64,000 nucleotides of DNA. Source: Aliidongia dinghuensis. GTDB taxonomy: Bacteria; Pseudomonadota; Alphaproteobacteria; ATCC43930; CGMCC-115725. The stretch spans positions 482,871 to 546,870 of the forward strand of contig NZ_BMJQ01000002.1 of the NCBI RefSeq assembly GCF_014643535.1, in the 5' to 3' direction. Numbering within the stretch: the first letter of the stretch is position 1; every line of letters starts with the position of its first letter. Below are positions 28,631 to 36,558 of the stretch, piece after piece. The position numbers were made by a program, and so were the translations under genes. Below the pieces are notes generated by a model, which was not told where the DNA came from, did no database searches, and saw only the letters and a program-made list of their open reading frames with translations.

Positions 28631-29917
28631 TCAAGCCTTGCCGGGGGCGGCGCCGAACAGGCCGAGCGCTCCGGGATAGCTGTAGCCCTGGAAGACCGAA
28701 GGCAGCCGGCGACCCTCGCGCGCCTCCAGCACCTCGGTCAGCACGCGGCGATAGTCGGTCGCGACGGCCAGGTCGACGCCCTCGTCGAGCCGGTCGGGCG
28801 TCATGCCCGGCCAGGCGCCGTAGAAGCGTCCGCCGTGCACCTTGCCGCCCAGCACCGCCATGACGCCGGCCCGGCCATGGTCCGTGCCCTGGCTCTTGTT
28901 CGAGCGCAGCCGCCGGCCGAACTCGGTCAGCGTCACGAGGATCATCCGGTCGTGATAGCGCGCCATGTCGTTCCAGAATTGCGCGATGCCGTTCGACAGA
29001 TGGTCGACCGCGGCCTTGAACCGGCCGGGCTGGTACTCGTGCGTGTCCCAGCCGCCGATGTCGACGGTCGCCGCTTCGAGCCCGATATCCATCTTGATGA
29101 GCTGCGCCAGCGTCTTGAGCGGCCGGCCGAAGTCGGCGGCGGGGCCATAGTCGACATGCGCCTCCGCCTGATAGGGCTGGATGTGGCCTTGGGGATCGCG
29201 CGACAGGCGGCCGTCGATCGTCGCCATGGCGCCAAGCGCGTCACGCCCGGCGATGCCGACGTCGCCCTGCGCAAAGGCATAGAGCCGCTTCAGCACCTCG
29301 GCCGCCTGCGGCCCGCCCGGCGGCGCCAAGCCCCCATCGAGGCCCGGCACGGCAATGGCGGAGGGCAGGCCCAGGAGCTCGCCCGAGATCGTGCCCGAGG
29401 CCGAGGCCGCGACCAGGCCGCGGGCGGCGCCGTCGGTGCCGAGCGCGCGCGTCAGCCAGCCGTCGTTCTGCCGGTTGAGTGCTGCGGCATCGGCGACGCC
29501 GCGTTCGATCATGTCGGTCGCGACGAAATGGCTACGCGTGCCGTCGGTCAGGCCCACCGCATGGAGGAATGCCAACTGGCCGCCCTTGTAGAGTTCGGCC
29601 AGGCCCGCCGCCTGCGGATGCAGGCGGAAATCGATCTTCGGGTCAGGCCCGTTCGCGAGCGCATGGCCCGCGTCCGGCCCGTCGACCGCGACGCGCAGCT
29701 CGCTCGCGCGTGCGTCGATGAACTCCGGGTCGGTTGCGGGCGAGATCAGGTTCAAGCCGTCGCAGCCGCCGCGCAGATGGACCACGACCAGCAGCGGCCG
29801 GTCCGGCCCCGTGCCGCCGAACGCGAGATTGCGCAAGCCCGGCACCGGCAGCAGCCCGGCGGCGAGCCCGGCGAGGCCGCCGCCCAGGATCGATCGGCGG
29901 GTGGGATGGCTCAGCAT
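28631..29917 (-). CDS. DUF1501 family protein, Tat-exported
   Basis: The 428-residue protein opens with a twin-arginine signal (TRRSILGGGLAGLAAGLLP). It continues with VHLRGGCDGLNLISP and TLTEFGRRLRSNKSQGTDHGRAGVMAVLGGKVHGGRFYG, the DUF1501 core (alkaline-phosphatase-like fold). Substrates are unknown. It overlaps the DUF1800 gene by 7 bases, the usual pairing, and is the last gene of that pair. Confidence 0.92.
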   Translation of the reverse strand: MLSHPTRRSILGGGLAGLAAGLLPVPGLRNLAFGGTGPDRPLLVVVHLRGGCDGLNLISPATDPEFIDARASELRVAVDGPDAGHALANGPDPKIDFRLHPQAAGLAELYKGGQLAFLHAVGLTDGTRSHFVATDMIERGVADAAALNRQNDGWLTRALGTDGAARGLVAASASGTISGELLGLPSAIAVPGLDGGLAPPGGPQAAEVLKRLYAFAQGDVGIAGRDALGAMATIDGRLSRDPQGHIQPYQAEAHVDYGPAADFGRPLKTLAQLIKMDIGLEAATVDIGGWDTHEYQPGRFKAAVDHLSNGIAQFWNDMARYHDRMILVTLTEFGRRLRSNKSQGTDHGRAGVMAVLGGKVHGGRFYGAWPGMTPDRLDEGVDLAVATDYRRVLTEVLEAREGRRLPSVFQGYSYPGALGLFGAAPGKA

Positions 29918-31593
29918 GTCTGGAACCCCGGGGCCATGGCGGCGAAGGCGGCGATGCGGGCGAGCTGTTTCTGGGTATTGGGGGCACCCGGCGGCAGCGG
30001 GCCATCGGGCGGCCAGCCGAGCCCGCTCGCGAGCGCCTCGGTCTCAGCCGGGTCGAACGCGCCGGTCATCGCCTGAAGCCAGAAGGCCGCGGCGGCGCGC
30101 GGCGTGGCGGCGGCCGGCCCCATGAGGTGGGCCAGATCGACGGTCCCCGTGCCCCAGGAATTCTCGGCGACCGCCAGCACCAGCTGCCAGCGCTGGCGCA
30201 TGGCGTTGGTCGAGAGCAGGATGTCGCGCCGGTCGGGCAGGCCGGTCGGTGGGGCATAGCCGTAGAGCCGCTGGCCGGCATAGGCGATGCCGTTCAGGAG
30301 CGGCTCGGTCGGCACGATGTCGAGCTCGGTCGCGCGTGCGAAGCCGGCGGCGAGCGCCAGCGGCCGGCGCACCTTGCGGCCGCGCGTCGCCTTGAACTCG
30401 GGCGAGGTCACGATCGCGCGCACGACCTCAGCGATCTGGTCATGGGCATGGGCCTGCTTCTGCCAGACCGCGACCGCCTCTGCCACGAGCGCCGCCGAGG
30501 CATTCTCGCCGGCGAGCCGGACCACGAGCTTGCGGCAGAGATGCTGGGCCGTCGCCGGGTGGAACGCCACCAGGTCCAGGACCTTGCGCCCGTCGGCCAT
30601 GGCCGGCTGGAACGCGTCGAACTCGGTCGCGAGCACGCGCTTCTGATAGCCGTCGTGCCAAGTCTCGACATACGCGAACTTGCCGGTGTTGGGCAGCTTG
30701 CGCCGGCCGTCGAGCCCGGTGCCGTCCTCGACCGTCCAGCCGGTAAACGCGCGCGCGGATTCATAGACGTCCTGGTCGATATATCCCGCCGGCTGCCCCT
30801 TGAGCGCGCCCGGCACCTCGCGCCAGCGGTCGTACTTGTCGTTGAGATAGGCGTCGGCGCCGAGCGTATGGAGCTCGAACAGCTCGCGCCCGAAATTCTC
30901 ATTCGCCGCCCCCGCGCGCGACGATTTGTTCGACAGGTAATAGAGCATGGCGGTCGAGCTCGCGACCGCCTCGAGGAATGCGCGGAAATTGCCGAGCGCA
31001 TGGCGCCGGATCACGTCGCGGTCATAGGTCGGCAGCGCCACCATGACCTGGTCCTGGTCCCAGGCGTCGACGTTGAAGTGGTCGTGCCAGAACTGGACCA
31101 GCACCTCGCGCAGCTGGTGGCGCGCGAAGGTGGCACGGATCACGGTCGCGGCCATGACCTCCATGAGTGGCCGGCGCCGCTCCTGTCCGTCGTGCTTGTC
31201 GCGCTCGGCCACGGTGGGCCAGACCGCCTCGATCGGCTGGCCGAGCGTTGCAAGCGGCCGCATCTCGTCCACCGCCGGGTAGGCCTTGTCCTTCCCCTCG
31301 GCATATTTGATGTGGAAGGTCGTGCGCGCGAGCTTGGCCGCGACCGCCGGTTCGTCGCCCGCCGGCGGCGCCAGCTGCTCGTCGAGCCACGCGCGATAGC
31401 CCATCGCCCGGAACGCCTGGACCTCGCCGGGCCTGGCGCCATAGCCGAGCCGTGCCAGCACCATGGGCGCGAAGCCGGGATCGGCCTCGGCCGGGTCCGG
31501 CTTGGCGGCCGCTTGCTTCGCCGCGGGCGGGCGCTGGGCGGGCGGTTTGGCAGCAGCTTGGGCGGCAGGTTTGCTCTCGGGCGCGGTCGCCAT
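29911..31593 (-). CDS. DUF1800 family protein
   Basis: DUF1800 proteins almost always accompany DUF1501 proteins; the role is unknown. From the ATG at 31593 the protein has 560 residues, with a Pro/Ala/Lys-rich low-complexity start (residues 2 to 40). Core motifs follow: LARLGYGARPGEVQAF, LREVLVQFWHDHFNVD, NENFGRELFELHTLG, and VARAFTGW-like ARAFTGW. No clear signal peptide is seen. An ATG 21 codons upstream is a poorer choice because an AGAGAGGGG site sits just ahead of 31593. Confidence 0.9.
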   Translation of the reverse strand: MATAPESKPAAQAAAKPPAQRPPAAKQAAAKPDPAEADPGFAPMVLARLGYGARPGEVQAFRAMGYRAWLDEQLAPPAGDEPAVAAKLARTTFHIKYAEGKDKAYPAVDEMRPLATLGQPIEAVWPTVAERDKHDGQERRRPLMEVMAATVIRATFARHQLREVLVQFWHDHFNVDAWDQDQVMVALPTYDRDVIRRHALGNFRAFLEAVASSTAMLYYLSNKSSRAGAANENFGRELFELHTLGADAYLNDKYDRWREVPGALKGQPAGYIDQDVYESARAFTGWTVEDGTGLDGRRKLPNTGKFAYVETWHDGYQKRVLATEFDAFQPAMADGRKVLDLVAFHPATAQHLCRKLVVRLAGENASAALVAEAVAVWQKQAHAHDQIAEVVRAIVTSPEFKATRGRKVRRPLALAAGFARATELDIVPTEPLLNGIAYAGQRLYGYAPPTGLPDRRDILLSTNAMRQRWQLVLAVAENSWGTGTVDLAHLMGPAAATPRAAAAFWLQAMTGAFDPAETEALASGLGWPPDGPLPPGAPNTQKQLARIAAFAAMAPGFQTC

Positions 31594-32000
31594 TGGCGGC
31601 CCCTCTCTTGGGGATTGGTCCGGCGGGCACGAGCCGCCGACCATCGGGCGCAACATACTCCATCATTGGTAGGCAGGTGCTGGGGGATTCATCCCCGAGG
31701 GAGGGGTGGCCTATGTGTCGGCGCCTCGATTTGGGGCGAAAGGATGGATCTTATGCGCGAATATAAATTAAAAAAACTTGCCTAGGTTGAAAATAAGTGG
31801 CATATTTTGATACCGTTTCCATCGAAATTTGGCAGAACTCCTCCAGGAGCGAGGCCGTATTCGGACTATTTTATAATAGTATATTTGTTACTTAAAGCAT
31901 GGCTCTGAAAAATTTGACGTCTATATCATGCAATATCATGTATGGCGCGGTGAATTGTGAGATTTTATCCGAATTGATCCGAAAGAATGGAGGATCTCTC
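31594..32000. promoter_or_regulatory. AT-rich intergenic region between DUF1800 and the exported orphan
   Basis: From about 31740 the composition drops sharply, with runs such as TAAATTAAAAAAACTT and ATTTTATAATAGTATATTTG. Promoters for both divergent genes probably lie here. No further gene was recognised. The composition suggests imported DNA. Confidence 0.4.
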
Positions 32001-32732
32001 ATGAAAATTTCCTCAGCTTCGACCAAAGCATGGCCCGATTATGCCGGTAGCGTTCCGGGAACAATCCTTACGCGCCGGCGGCTTTTTTGCGTATCAGCCG
32101 CATCCTGTGCGGTAGCCCTGCTTCCGCTCCCCAGATTCTCCCCGCTATCCGGCGTGGAGGCCGCCACCTGGGTGGATCTGTTGTTGGACGGGACGAAGAT
32201 GCTGGCAAGCACCGCCCTGAGTTCCATCGACTTCAAAAAGATCATGAATTGGATGATGGACGCGCCGCTAAAGGAACCCGACCGTACGACCTACCATGAT
32301 CGGTGGTCATTTCCTGTCCAGTTTGATGATAAGTATCCGCTTTCCGCCTTGAATAACGGGAAGTATTTTGGCGTCGATAATAATCCGATCTTGACGAACG
32401 AGAATCAGTACGAAGCGCAGTCTGATTTAAATCATAACGAAATTACCGGCCTGACGACTCAGTTGAAATACGGCGACGGACTGCTGATTGATTCGAGCGG
32501 GCGGCCGAAGTTGCCTGGCTACACCGGAGCGCGTCGGCCCGCAAAGAAAAGTGACGCAGACGAACTTTCGGCTCTTATTTCGAACGACCCGACGGTTCCC
32601 TCGGCAAGGCAGTATGGCCTAGCTTATGTCAGAGATTTCTGCACCTGTAACGGTCCGATGAAAGGATACGCTCTGGCCACGGCGAACAACCCAGATCCAA
32701 ATGACTTTGCATTCAAGATTTATAAAGCCTGA
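32001..32732 (+). CDS. Tat-exported protein of unknown function
   Basis: I do not recognise this 243-residue protein. From the ATG at 32001 (GGAGG site 8 bases upstream) it has a twin-arginine pattern (TRRRLFCVSAASCAVALLPLP, arginines at 25 to 27) and cleavage near VEAA at 52 to 55. The mature part contains WSFPVQFDDKYPLSALNNGKYFGV and NEITGLTTQLKYGDGLLID, and a CTC pair near the C-terminus. Codon use and base composition are clearly less GC-rich than neighbours, so it was probably acquired by transfer. No homologous partner gene is nearby. Confidence 0.75.
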   Translation: MKISSASTKAWPDYAGSVPGTILTRRRLFCVSAASCAVALLPLPRFSPLSGVEAATWVDLLLDGTKMLASTALSSIDFKKIMNWMMDAPLKEPDRTTYHDRWSFPVQFDDKYPLSALNNGKYFGVDNNPILTNENQYEAQSDLNHNEITGLTTQLKYGDGLLIDSSGRPKLPGYTGARRPAKKSDADELSALISNDPTVPSARQYGLAYVRDFCTCNGPMKGYALATANNPDPNDFAFKIYKA

Positions 32733-33076
32733 CTTCGGCCCGACCTCCTTTCGCGCGCTGTCGGTATTGGCTCAATCGGCGCCCTGAGCATTGTTGGGCA
32801 TGGGGCATTGTTGGGCATGGGGCATTGTTGGGCATGGGGCGCCGATTTTGACTCTCCAGGTGAGCAAGCCCCGCGGCTGCCTGAGGGGGCACTGAGCTGT
32901 GTTATGTCCCTCGGACGGTCTCGCGAGCCGATAGTGGACGGTCTCATATCGGCCACTCGCCGACATTGAGCCGATCCCATCCCCCCATTGTCCCCCTCCC
33001 GCCCCGCACCTAAATCTACCGCTCCTTCTTTCGGGCCGGCGTTCGCCCGGCTCTTCAATCAGGGGCACCCAGCCAC
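32733..33076. other. Intergenic region with tandem repeat; no gene seen
   Basis: This 344-base gap contains the repeat structure described at 32774-32847. The rest is GC-rich sequence with no frame that resembles a protein family. Confidence 0.5.
32774..32847 (+). repeat. Three 17-bp tandem repeats inside an 11-bp inverted repeat
   Basis: CATTGTTGGGCATGGGG occurs three times without change (32789-32805, 32806-32822, 32823-32839). Perfect arms AATCGGCGCCC (32774-32784) and GGGCGCCGATT (32837-32847) flank the block, and TTTTG follows on the plus strand. It begins 42 bases after the orphan gene stop, so it can act as a terminator with an expanded loop. Confidence 0.85.
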
Positions 33077-33781
33077 ATGACCGATCTTTCCGCCTTCCCG
33101 ATCACGAAGCGTTGGCCGGCGAAGCATCCGGACCGGATCCAGCTCTACTCCCTGCCGACGCCGAATGGGGTCAAGGCGTCGATCATGCTGGAGGAGACCG
33201 GGCTGCCGTACGAGCCGCATACGGTCAATATCGGCGCCAACGAGAGCTGGACGCCGGAATTCCTGTCGCTCAACCCGAACGGCAAGATCCCGGCGATGAT
33301 CGATCCGAACGGCCCGGGCGGGCGGCCGCTGGCGCTCTTCGAATCAGGCGCCATCCTGCTCTATCTGGCGGAGAAGACGGGCCGGTTCCTGCCCGGCGAC
33401 CCGGCGGAGCGCTACGAGACGATCCAGTGGGTGTTCTTCCAGATGGCGGCGATCGGCCCGATGTTCGGCCAGCTGGGCTTCTTCCACAAGTTCGCCGGGC
33501 GCGAGTACGAGGACAAGCGGCCGCATGAGCGCTACCGCGCCGAGTCCGAGCGTTTGCTGGGCGTGCTCGAGACCCGGCTCGAAGGGCGCGACTGGCTCAT
33601 GGGCGAGGCCTACACCATCGCCGACATCGCGACGCTCGGCTGGGTGCGCAACCTGGTGGGATTCTACGGCGCGCGTGAGATCGTCGGGTTCGACACGTTG
33701 AAGCATGTGCCCGCCTGGCTCGAGCGGGGCCTGGCCCGGCCGGCCGTGCAGCGCGGCATCGAGATCCCGCCGCGCCCATAA
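33077..33781 (+). CDS. Glutathione S-transferase, Nu-class (YfcG/YghU type)
   Basis: The 234-residue protein has the thioredoxin-like N-domain with YSLPTPNGVKASIMLEETGLPYEPH, where TPN is the Nu-class mark that binds glutathione without the usual Tyr/Ser. Then LNPNGKIPAMIDP, LFESGAILLYLAEKTGRFLP, and the helical C-domain (YTIADIATLGWVRNL) follow. Members are disulfide-bond reductases. It stands alone, convergent with a PEP-CTERM gene. Confidence 0.93.
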   Translation: MTDLSAFPITKRWPAKHPDRIQLYSLPTPNGVKASIMLEETGLPYEPHTVNIGANESWTPEFLSLNPNGKIPAMIDPNGPGGRPLALFESGAILLYLAEKTGRFLPGDPAERYETIQWVFFQMAAIGPMFGQLGFFHKFAGREYEDKRPHERYRAESERLLGVLETRLEGRDWLMGEAYTIADIATLGWVRNLVGFYGAREIVGFDTLKHVPAWLERGLARPAVQRGIEIPPRP

Positions 33782-33799
33782 AGACACAAGCCATCGTCC

Positions 33800-33853
33800 G
33801 AAAGAAAAGACCTGCCTGCGCCCCGGGGCTCGATCGAGAAGGGCGCAGGCAGG
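33800..33853 (-). terminator. Terminator between convergent GST and PEP-CTERM genes
   Basis: A 13-bp perfect stem (CCTGCCTGCGCCC at 33811-33823, GGGCGCAGGCAGG at 33841-33853) is followed on the minus strand by TCTTTTCTTTC. It therefore terminates the PEP-CTERM transcript and may also block read-through from the GST gene. Confidence 0.85.
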
Positions 33854-33901
33854 CCGGCTTGCCGGTCCGGTAAGGTGCGGGGTCTCCGGTAAGGTGCGGC
33901 G

Positions 33902-34501
33902 TCAATCGACGGGTAGGCGGGCCGGCTTCCGACGGGTGATCAGGCCAAGCGCGATGAGGCCTGAAGCGAGCAGTGCCAGGCTTGCGGGCTCCGGCACGCT
34001 GGTGGCGGGGCCTAGGTCGACCAGCGACACATCATCGAGGCCCTGAAAACTCGGATCGTCGCGGAAGGCGAACAGCAGCGTCGCCGACGTGTCGACGGCG
34101 GTCACGTCGAACGTGTACTGGGTCCAGGTCTGCGGGGTCGAGACGTTCGCCTCCGACTGCAACAGCATGCCGTCGAAGCTGACCGACCAGTCGTCGGGCG
34201 TGTTGTCGCCGAGCGCGTAGATGTGGAAATAGCTCAGTTGATAGACGTCGCCCACGACCGTGGTGATGGTCTGCGACAGTGTGCCGTCGGAGCCGATCGG
34301 GCCGAGTTCGGCCGCGAAATTGCCGCTGTTCGGCGCGATGGGGAAGCTGCCGACAGAGGTGTCGCCCAGATTGCCGCCGTGGATCCAGCCGGTGAAATCA
34401 CCGGTCTCGAACCCGCCGTTCGTGATCAGGTCGGCCTTGGCCGGTGAAGCGATGCTCAGGGCGACGGTGGCCGCCGCCAGGATTCCGAACAAGGTGCGCA
34501 T
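33902..34501 (-). CDS. PEP-CTERM-sorted exported protein
   Basis: The 199-residue protein has a Sec signal (residues 1 to 23, ending PAKA), a beta-rich domain opening LITNGGFETGDFTGW (carbohydrate-binding-like), and a C-terminal sorting signal. That signal is VPEPASL at residue 169, then a hydrophobic helix and an RRK stop. PEP-CTERM proteins are recognised by an exosortase and usually linked to extracellular polysaccharide. No exosortase or EPS genes are present here, so the sorting enzyme must be elsewhere if active. Confidence 0.92.
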   Translation of the reverse strand: MRTLFGILAAATVALSIASPAKADLITNGGFETGDFTGWIHGGNLGDTSVGSFPIAPNSGNFAAELGPIGSDGTLSQTITTVVGDVYQLSYFHIYALGDNTPDDWSVSFDGMLLQSEANVSTPQTWTQYTFDVTAVDTSATLLFAFRDDPSFQGLDDVSLVDLGPATSVPEPASLALLASGLIALGLITRRKPARLPVD

Positions 34502-34713
34502 GATAGTCGGCCCCTAACCAGTACTCCCTGGCAGACCCAGAGCATATCTCGTGCCACAAGTTTAATTTGTTGAATAATAAAGGATTTTTTCCGATCGATC
34601 GGTTGGGTGCGGTACGCCCTCAGGCGACCGTAAGGAATCTCGACGGGGCCCCCGCCGGCCGCCCGGACCAGGGATTTTTTCATTTTAAATCGGCGCAACT
34701 GCAGATCAGCGGG

Positions 34714-34780
34714 CCGATTCGAGGCCGCACCGGGCAAGGCCTTGCCCGGTCTCGATTTCCCCGCCCCGACGGCGAATCGG
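34714..34780. repeat. Nested palindrome
   Basis: A perfect 22-bp palindrome lies at 34729-34750 (half-site ACCGGGCAAGG). It is enclosed by a second inverted pair, CCGATTCG at 34714-34721 and CGAATCGG at 34773-34780. The structure could extrude or form a strong RNA hairpin. Confidence 0.8.
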
Positions 34781-34908
34781 CGGCGTTTGTCACGGATGTG
34801 TAAAATAATTCGACAGTGCCGGGCCTAGGCCGCTGGTCGCGCTCGGGTTTCGTGTTGGGGCGCCGGGTGCGACCTCTTGACTGCCGGGGAACGGTCTGCC
34901 AACCGATA

Positions 34909-34929
34909 TGATCCCATTCGATGGGATCA
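34909..34929. promoter_or_regulatory. Operator-like inverted repeat
   Basis: TGATCCCAT and ATGGGATCA are perfect 9-bp arms around a 3-base centre, ending 25 bases before the start of the exported isochorismatase-fold gene. The geometry fits a dimeric repressor site. The protein that would bind is unknown. Confidence 0.55.
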
Positions 34930-34954
34930 GGGCCGATTTGGGGAGTTCGACGCC

Positions 34955-35617
34955 ATGTCCTCGCCACCGCCTACCACGCGCCGCCTTGCCGTCCTCGGGC
35001 TCGCCACCATGCTGGCCTCGTCCTTGTGGTCATTGCTCGTGCCCTCGGCCGAGGCCGCGACCATCATCGACGAATGGGCGACCGTCCAGCCGCCGGCGGT
35101 GCCGGCCTTGAAGCCGGCAACGGTCGACCCGAAGACGACGGCGCTGCTCGTGCTCGACATCGTGCCCCAGACCTGCAATGCCGAGCGGCGGCCGCGCTGC
35201 CTCGCAACCCTGCCGGCGATCCACGGCCTGCTCGAGCGCGCGCGCCGTGCCGGCATGATGGTTGGTTACAGCCTGGTCCCGGGCAGCACGGCCGCCGCCG
35301 TCCTGAAGGAGGCGGCGCCGGTCGGCGGCGAGCCTACGGTCACGTCGAGCGCCGACAAGTTCCTCGGCACCGACCTGGAAGCGCGCCTCAGGGCGCGCGG
35401 CATCAAGACCGTGATCACGGTCGGCGTCGCTGCCCAGGGCGCGGTGCTGCTCACGGCGGAGGAGGCGGCGCTGCGCGGCTTCGAGGTCGTGGTCCCGGTC
35501 GACGGGGTCTCGTCCGATTCGCCCTATGCCGAGCAATACCTGGCCTGGCACATGCTGAACGCGCCGGGGGTCGCCGGGCACGTGGTCCTGACCCGGACCG
35601 ACCTCGTGCAGTTCTGA
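34955..35617 (+). CDS. Exported isochorismatase-fold protein lacking the catalytic cysteine
   Basis: The 220-residue protein has a signal-like N-terminus (TTRRLAVLGLATMLASS, with twin arginines, to about AEAA at 35) and an isochorismatase/cysteine-hydrolase fold. Asp68 (LLVLDIVP) and Lys135 (SSADKF) of the Asp-Lys-Cys triad are in place. At the expected Cys the sequence reads GVAAQGAVLLTA, with Ala163. So it is predicted inactive as a classical hydrolase or to have another role. The ATG at 34955 has a GGGGAG site. Confidence 0.85.
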   Translation: MSSPPPTTRRLAVLGLATMLASSLWSLLVPSAEAATIIDEWATVQPPAVPALKPATVDPKTTALLVLDIVPQTCNAERRPRCLATLPAIHGLLERARRAGMMVGYSLVPGSTAAAVLKEAAPVGGEPTVTSSADKFLGTDLEARLRARGIKTVITVGVAAQGAVLLTAEEAALRGFEVVVPVDGVSSDSPYAEQYLAWHMLNAPGVAGHVVLTRTDLVQF

Positions 35618-35639
35618 GCCGGTCCCGTCCTGAGGGGGC

Positions 35640-35891
35640 TTACGCTGTCGGCGCGACGTCGCGGAAATAGGGCTCGACCACGCCCTTGAGCTTGATGGTC
35701 ATCGGCTGGCCGCGGCGGTTCAGCGTGCGGCCGACCGCGACGCGGATCCAGCCCTCGCTCACGCAATATTCCTCGACGGTCGTCTTCTCGGCACCGTCGA
35801 AGCGGATGCCGACGCCGCGCGCCAGCGCGGCCTCGTCGAAATGGGGGCTCTTCGGGTCGGTCGACAGCCGGTCGGGCGGGACATCGCTCAT
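35640..35891 (-). CDS. DUF3297 family protein
   Basis: This 83-residue protein matches DUF3297: PDRLSTDPKSPHFDEAALARGVGIRFDG through GWIRVAVGRTLNRRGQPMTIKLKG and VEPYF. Family members are small proteins of unknown function found widely in Proteobacteria. Convergent with the gene ending at 35617, 22 bases apart. Confidence 0.88.
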   Translation of the reverse strand: MSDVPPDRLSTDPKSPHFDEAALARGVGIRFDGAEKTTVEEYCVSEGWIRVAVGRTLNRRGQPMTIKLKGVVEPYFRDVAPTA

Positions 35892-35997
35892 GGGATCGGG
35901 TCTTGCATGGTGAGGGTGGACGGGTGGTGATAGCCGCCTGCGCGCGAAATGCCAAGCCAGCGGTAAGGCTCCGCGAGCGTCAGCGCCAACCGCGGCG

Positions 35998-36477
35998 TCA
36001 CGGCTTGAACGCGACTTCGGACAAGGGCAGGGCGGTCGTGTGCTTCAGCCGCTCCATGGCGAAGCTCGAGCTCACGTCCTGCAGGCTCGCGACGCGGATC
36101 AGCTTGCGATAGACCCGGTCGTAGTGCGCGATGTCGGACACGATGATCTTTAGAAGATAGTCGACATCGCCGCTCATGCGATAGACCTCGACGATCTCGG
36201 GGATCGTGGCGACGCCCTTGGCGAAGCTCTCGAGCCATTCCTCGCTGTGCTGGCTGGTGCGGATGCTGACGAACACCGTGCTGCCGAGGCCGAGCCTGGC
36301 GGCATCGAGCAATGCCACGCGGCTCTTGATCACCCCTTGCTCCTCGAGCGCCTTGACGCGGCGCCAGCAGGCGTTGCTCGACAGGCCGACGGCCTCCGCC
36401 AGTTCGGCGATCGTGACGTCGGCGTCGGTCTGGAGCCGGGCCAGGATGCGTGCATCCGCCCGGTCGAAATCTACCAT
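35998..36477 (-). CDS. Lrp/AsnC-family transcriptional regulator
   Basis: The 159-residue protein has an N-terminal helix-turn-helix (DARILARLQTDADVTIAELAEAVGLSSNACWRRVKALEEQG) and a C-terminal ligand-binding RAM domain (VDYLLKIIVSDIAHYDRVYRKLI). Such regulators respond to amino acids or related metabolites. The neighbouring amidotransferase is 81 bases upstream on the same strand, so the target is not obvious. Confidence 0.94.
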   Translation of the reverse strand: MVDFDRADARILARLQTDADVTIAELAEAVGLSSNACWRRVKALEEQGVIKSRVALLDAARLGLGSTVFVSIRTSQHSEEWLESFAKGVATIPEIVEVYRMSGDVDYLLKIIVSDIAHYDRVYRKLIRVASLQDVSSSFAMERLKHTTALPLSEVAFKP

Positions 36478-36558
36478 GGGTGTCGCTCGATGTGGGATGA
36501 AGTCACATCATCATAGAATAGCCTGGGAGATTTTCCACCGATCGCGCAGTGCCATCGA

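Larger units (their letters stand above)
34502..34954. promoter_or_regulatory. Structured divergent intergenic region
   Basis: This 453-base gap carries promoters for two divergent genes. The first part is AT-rich (TTTAATTTGTTGAATAATAAAGG near 34560, partly quoted). It also holds a nested palindrome at 34714-34780 and an operator-like inverted repeat at 34909-34929. No further gene was recognised. Confidence 0.5.

Noticed and set aside
32789..32839. CRISPR-like short repeats
   Set aside because: The three 17-bp units are contiguous with no spacers, and no cas genes are present.
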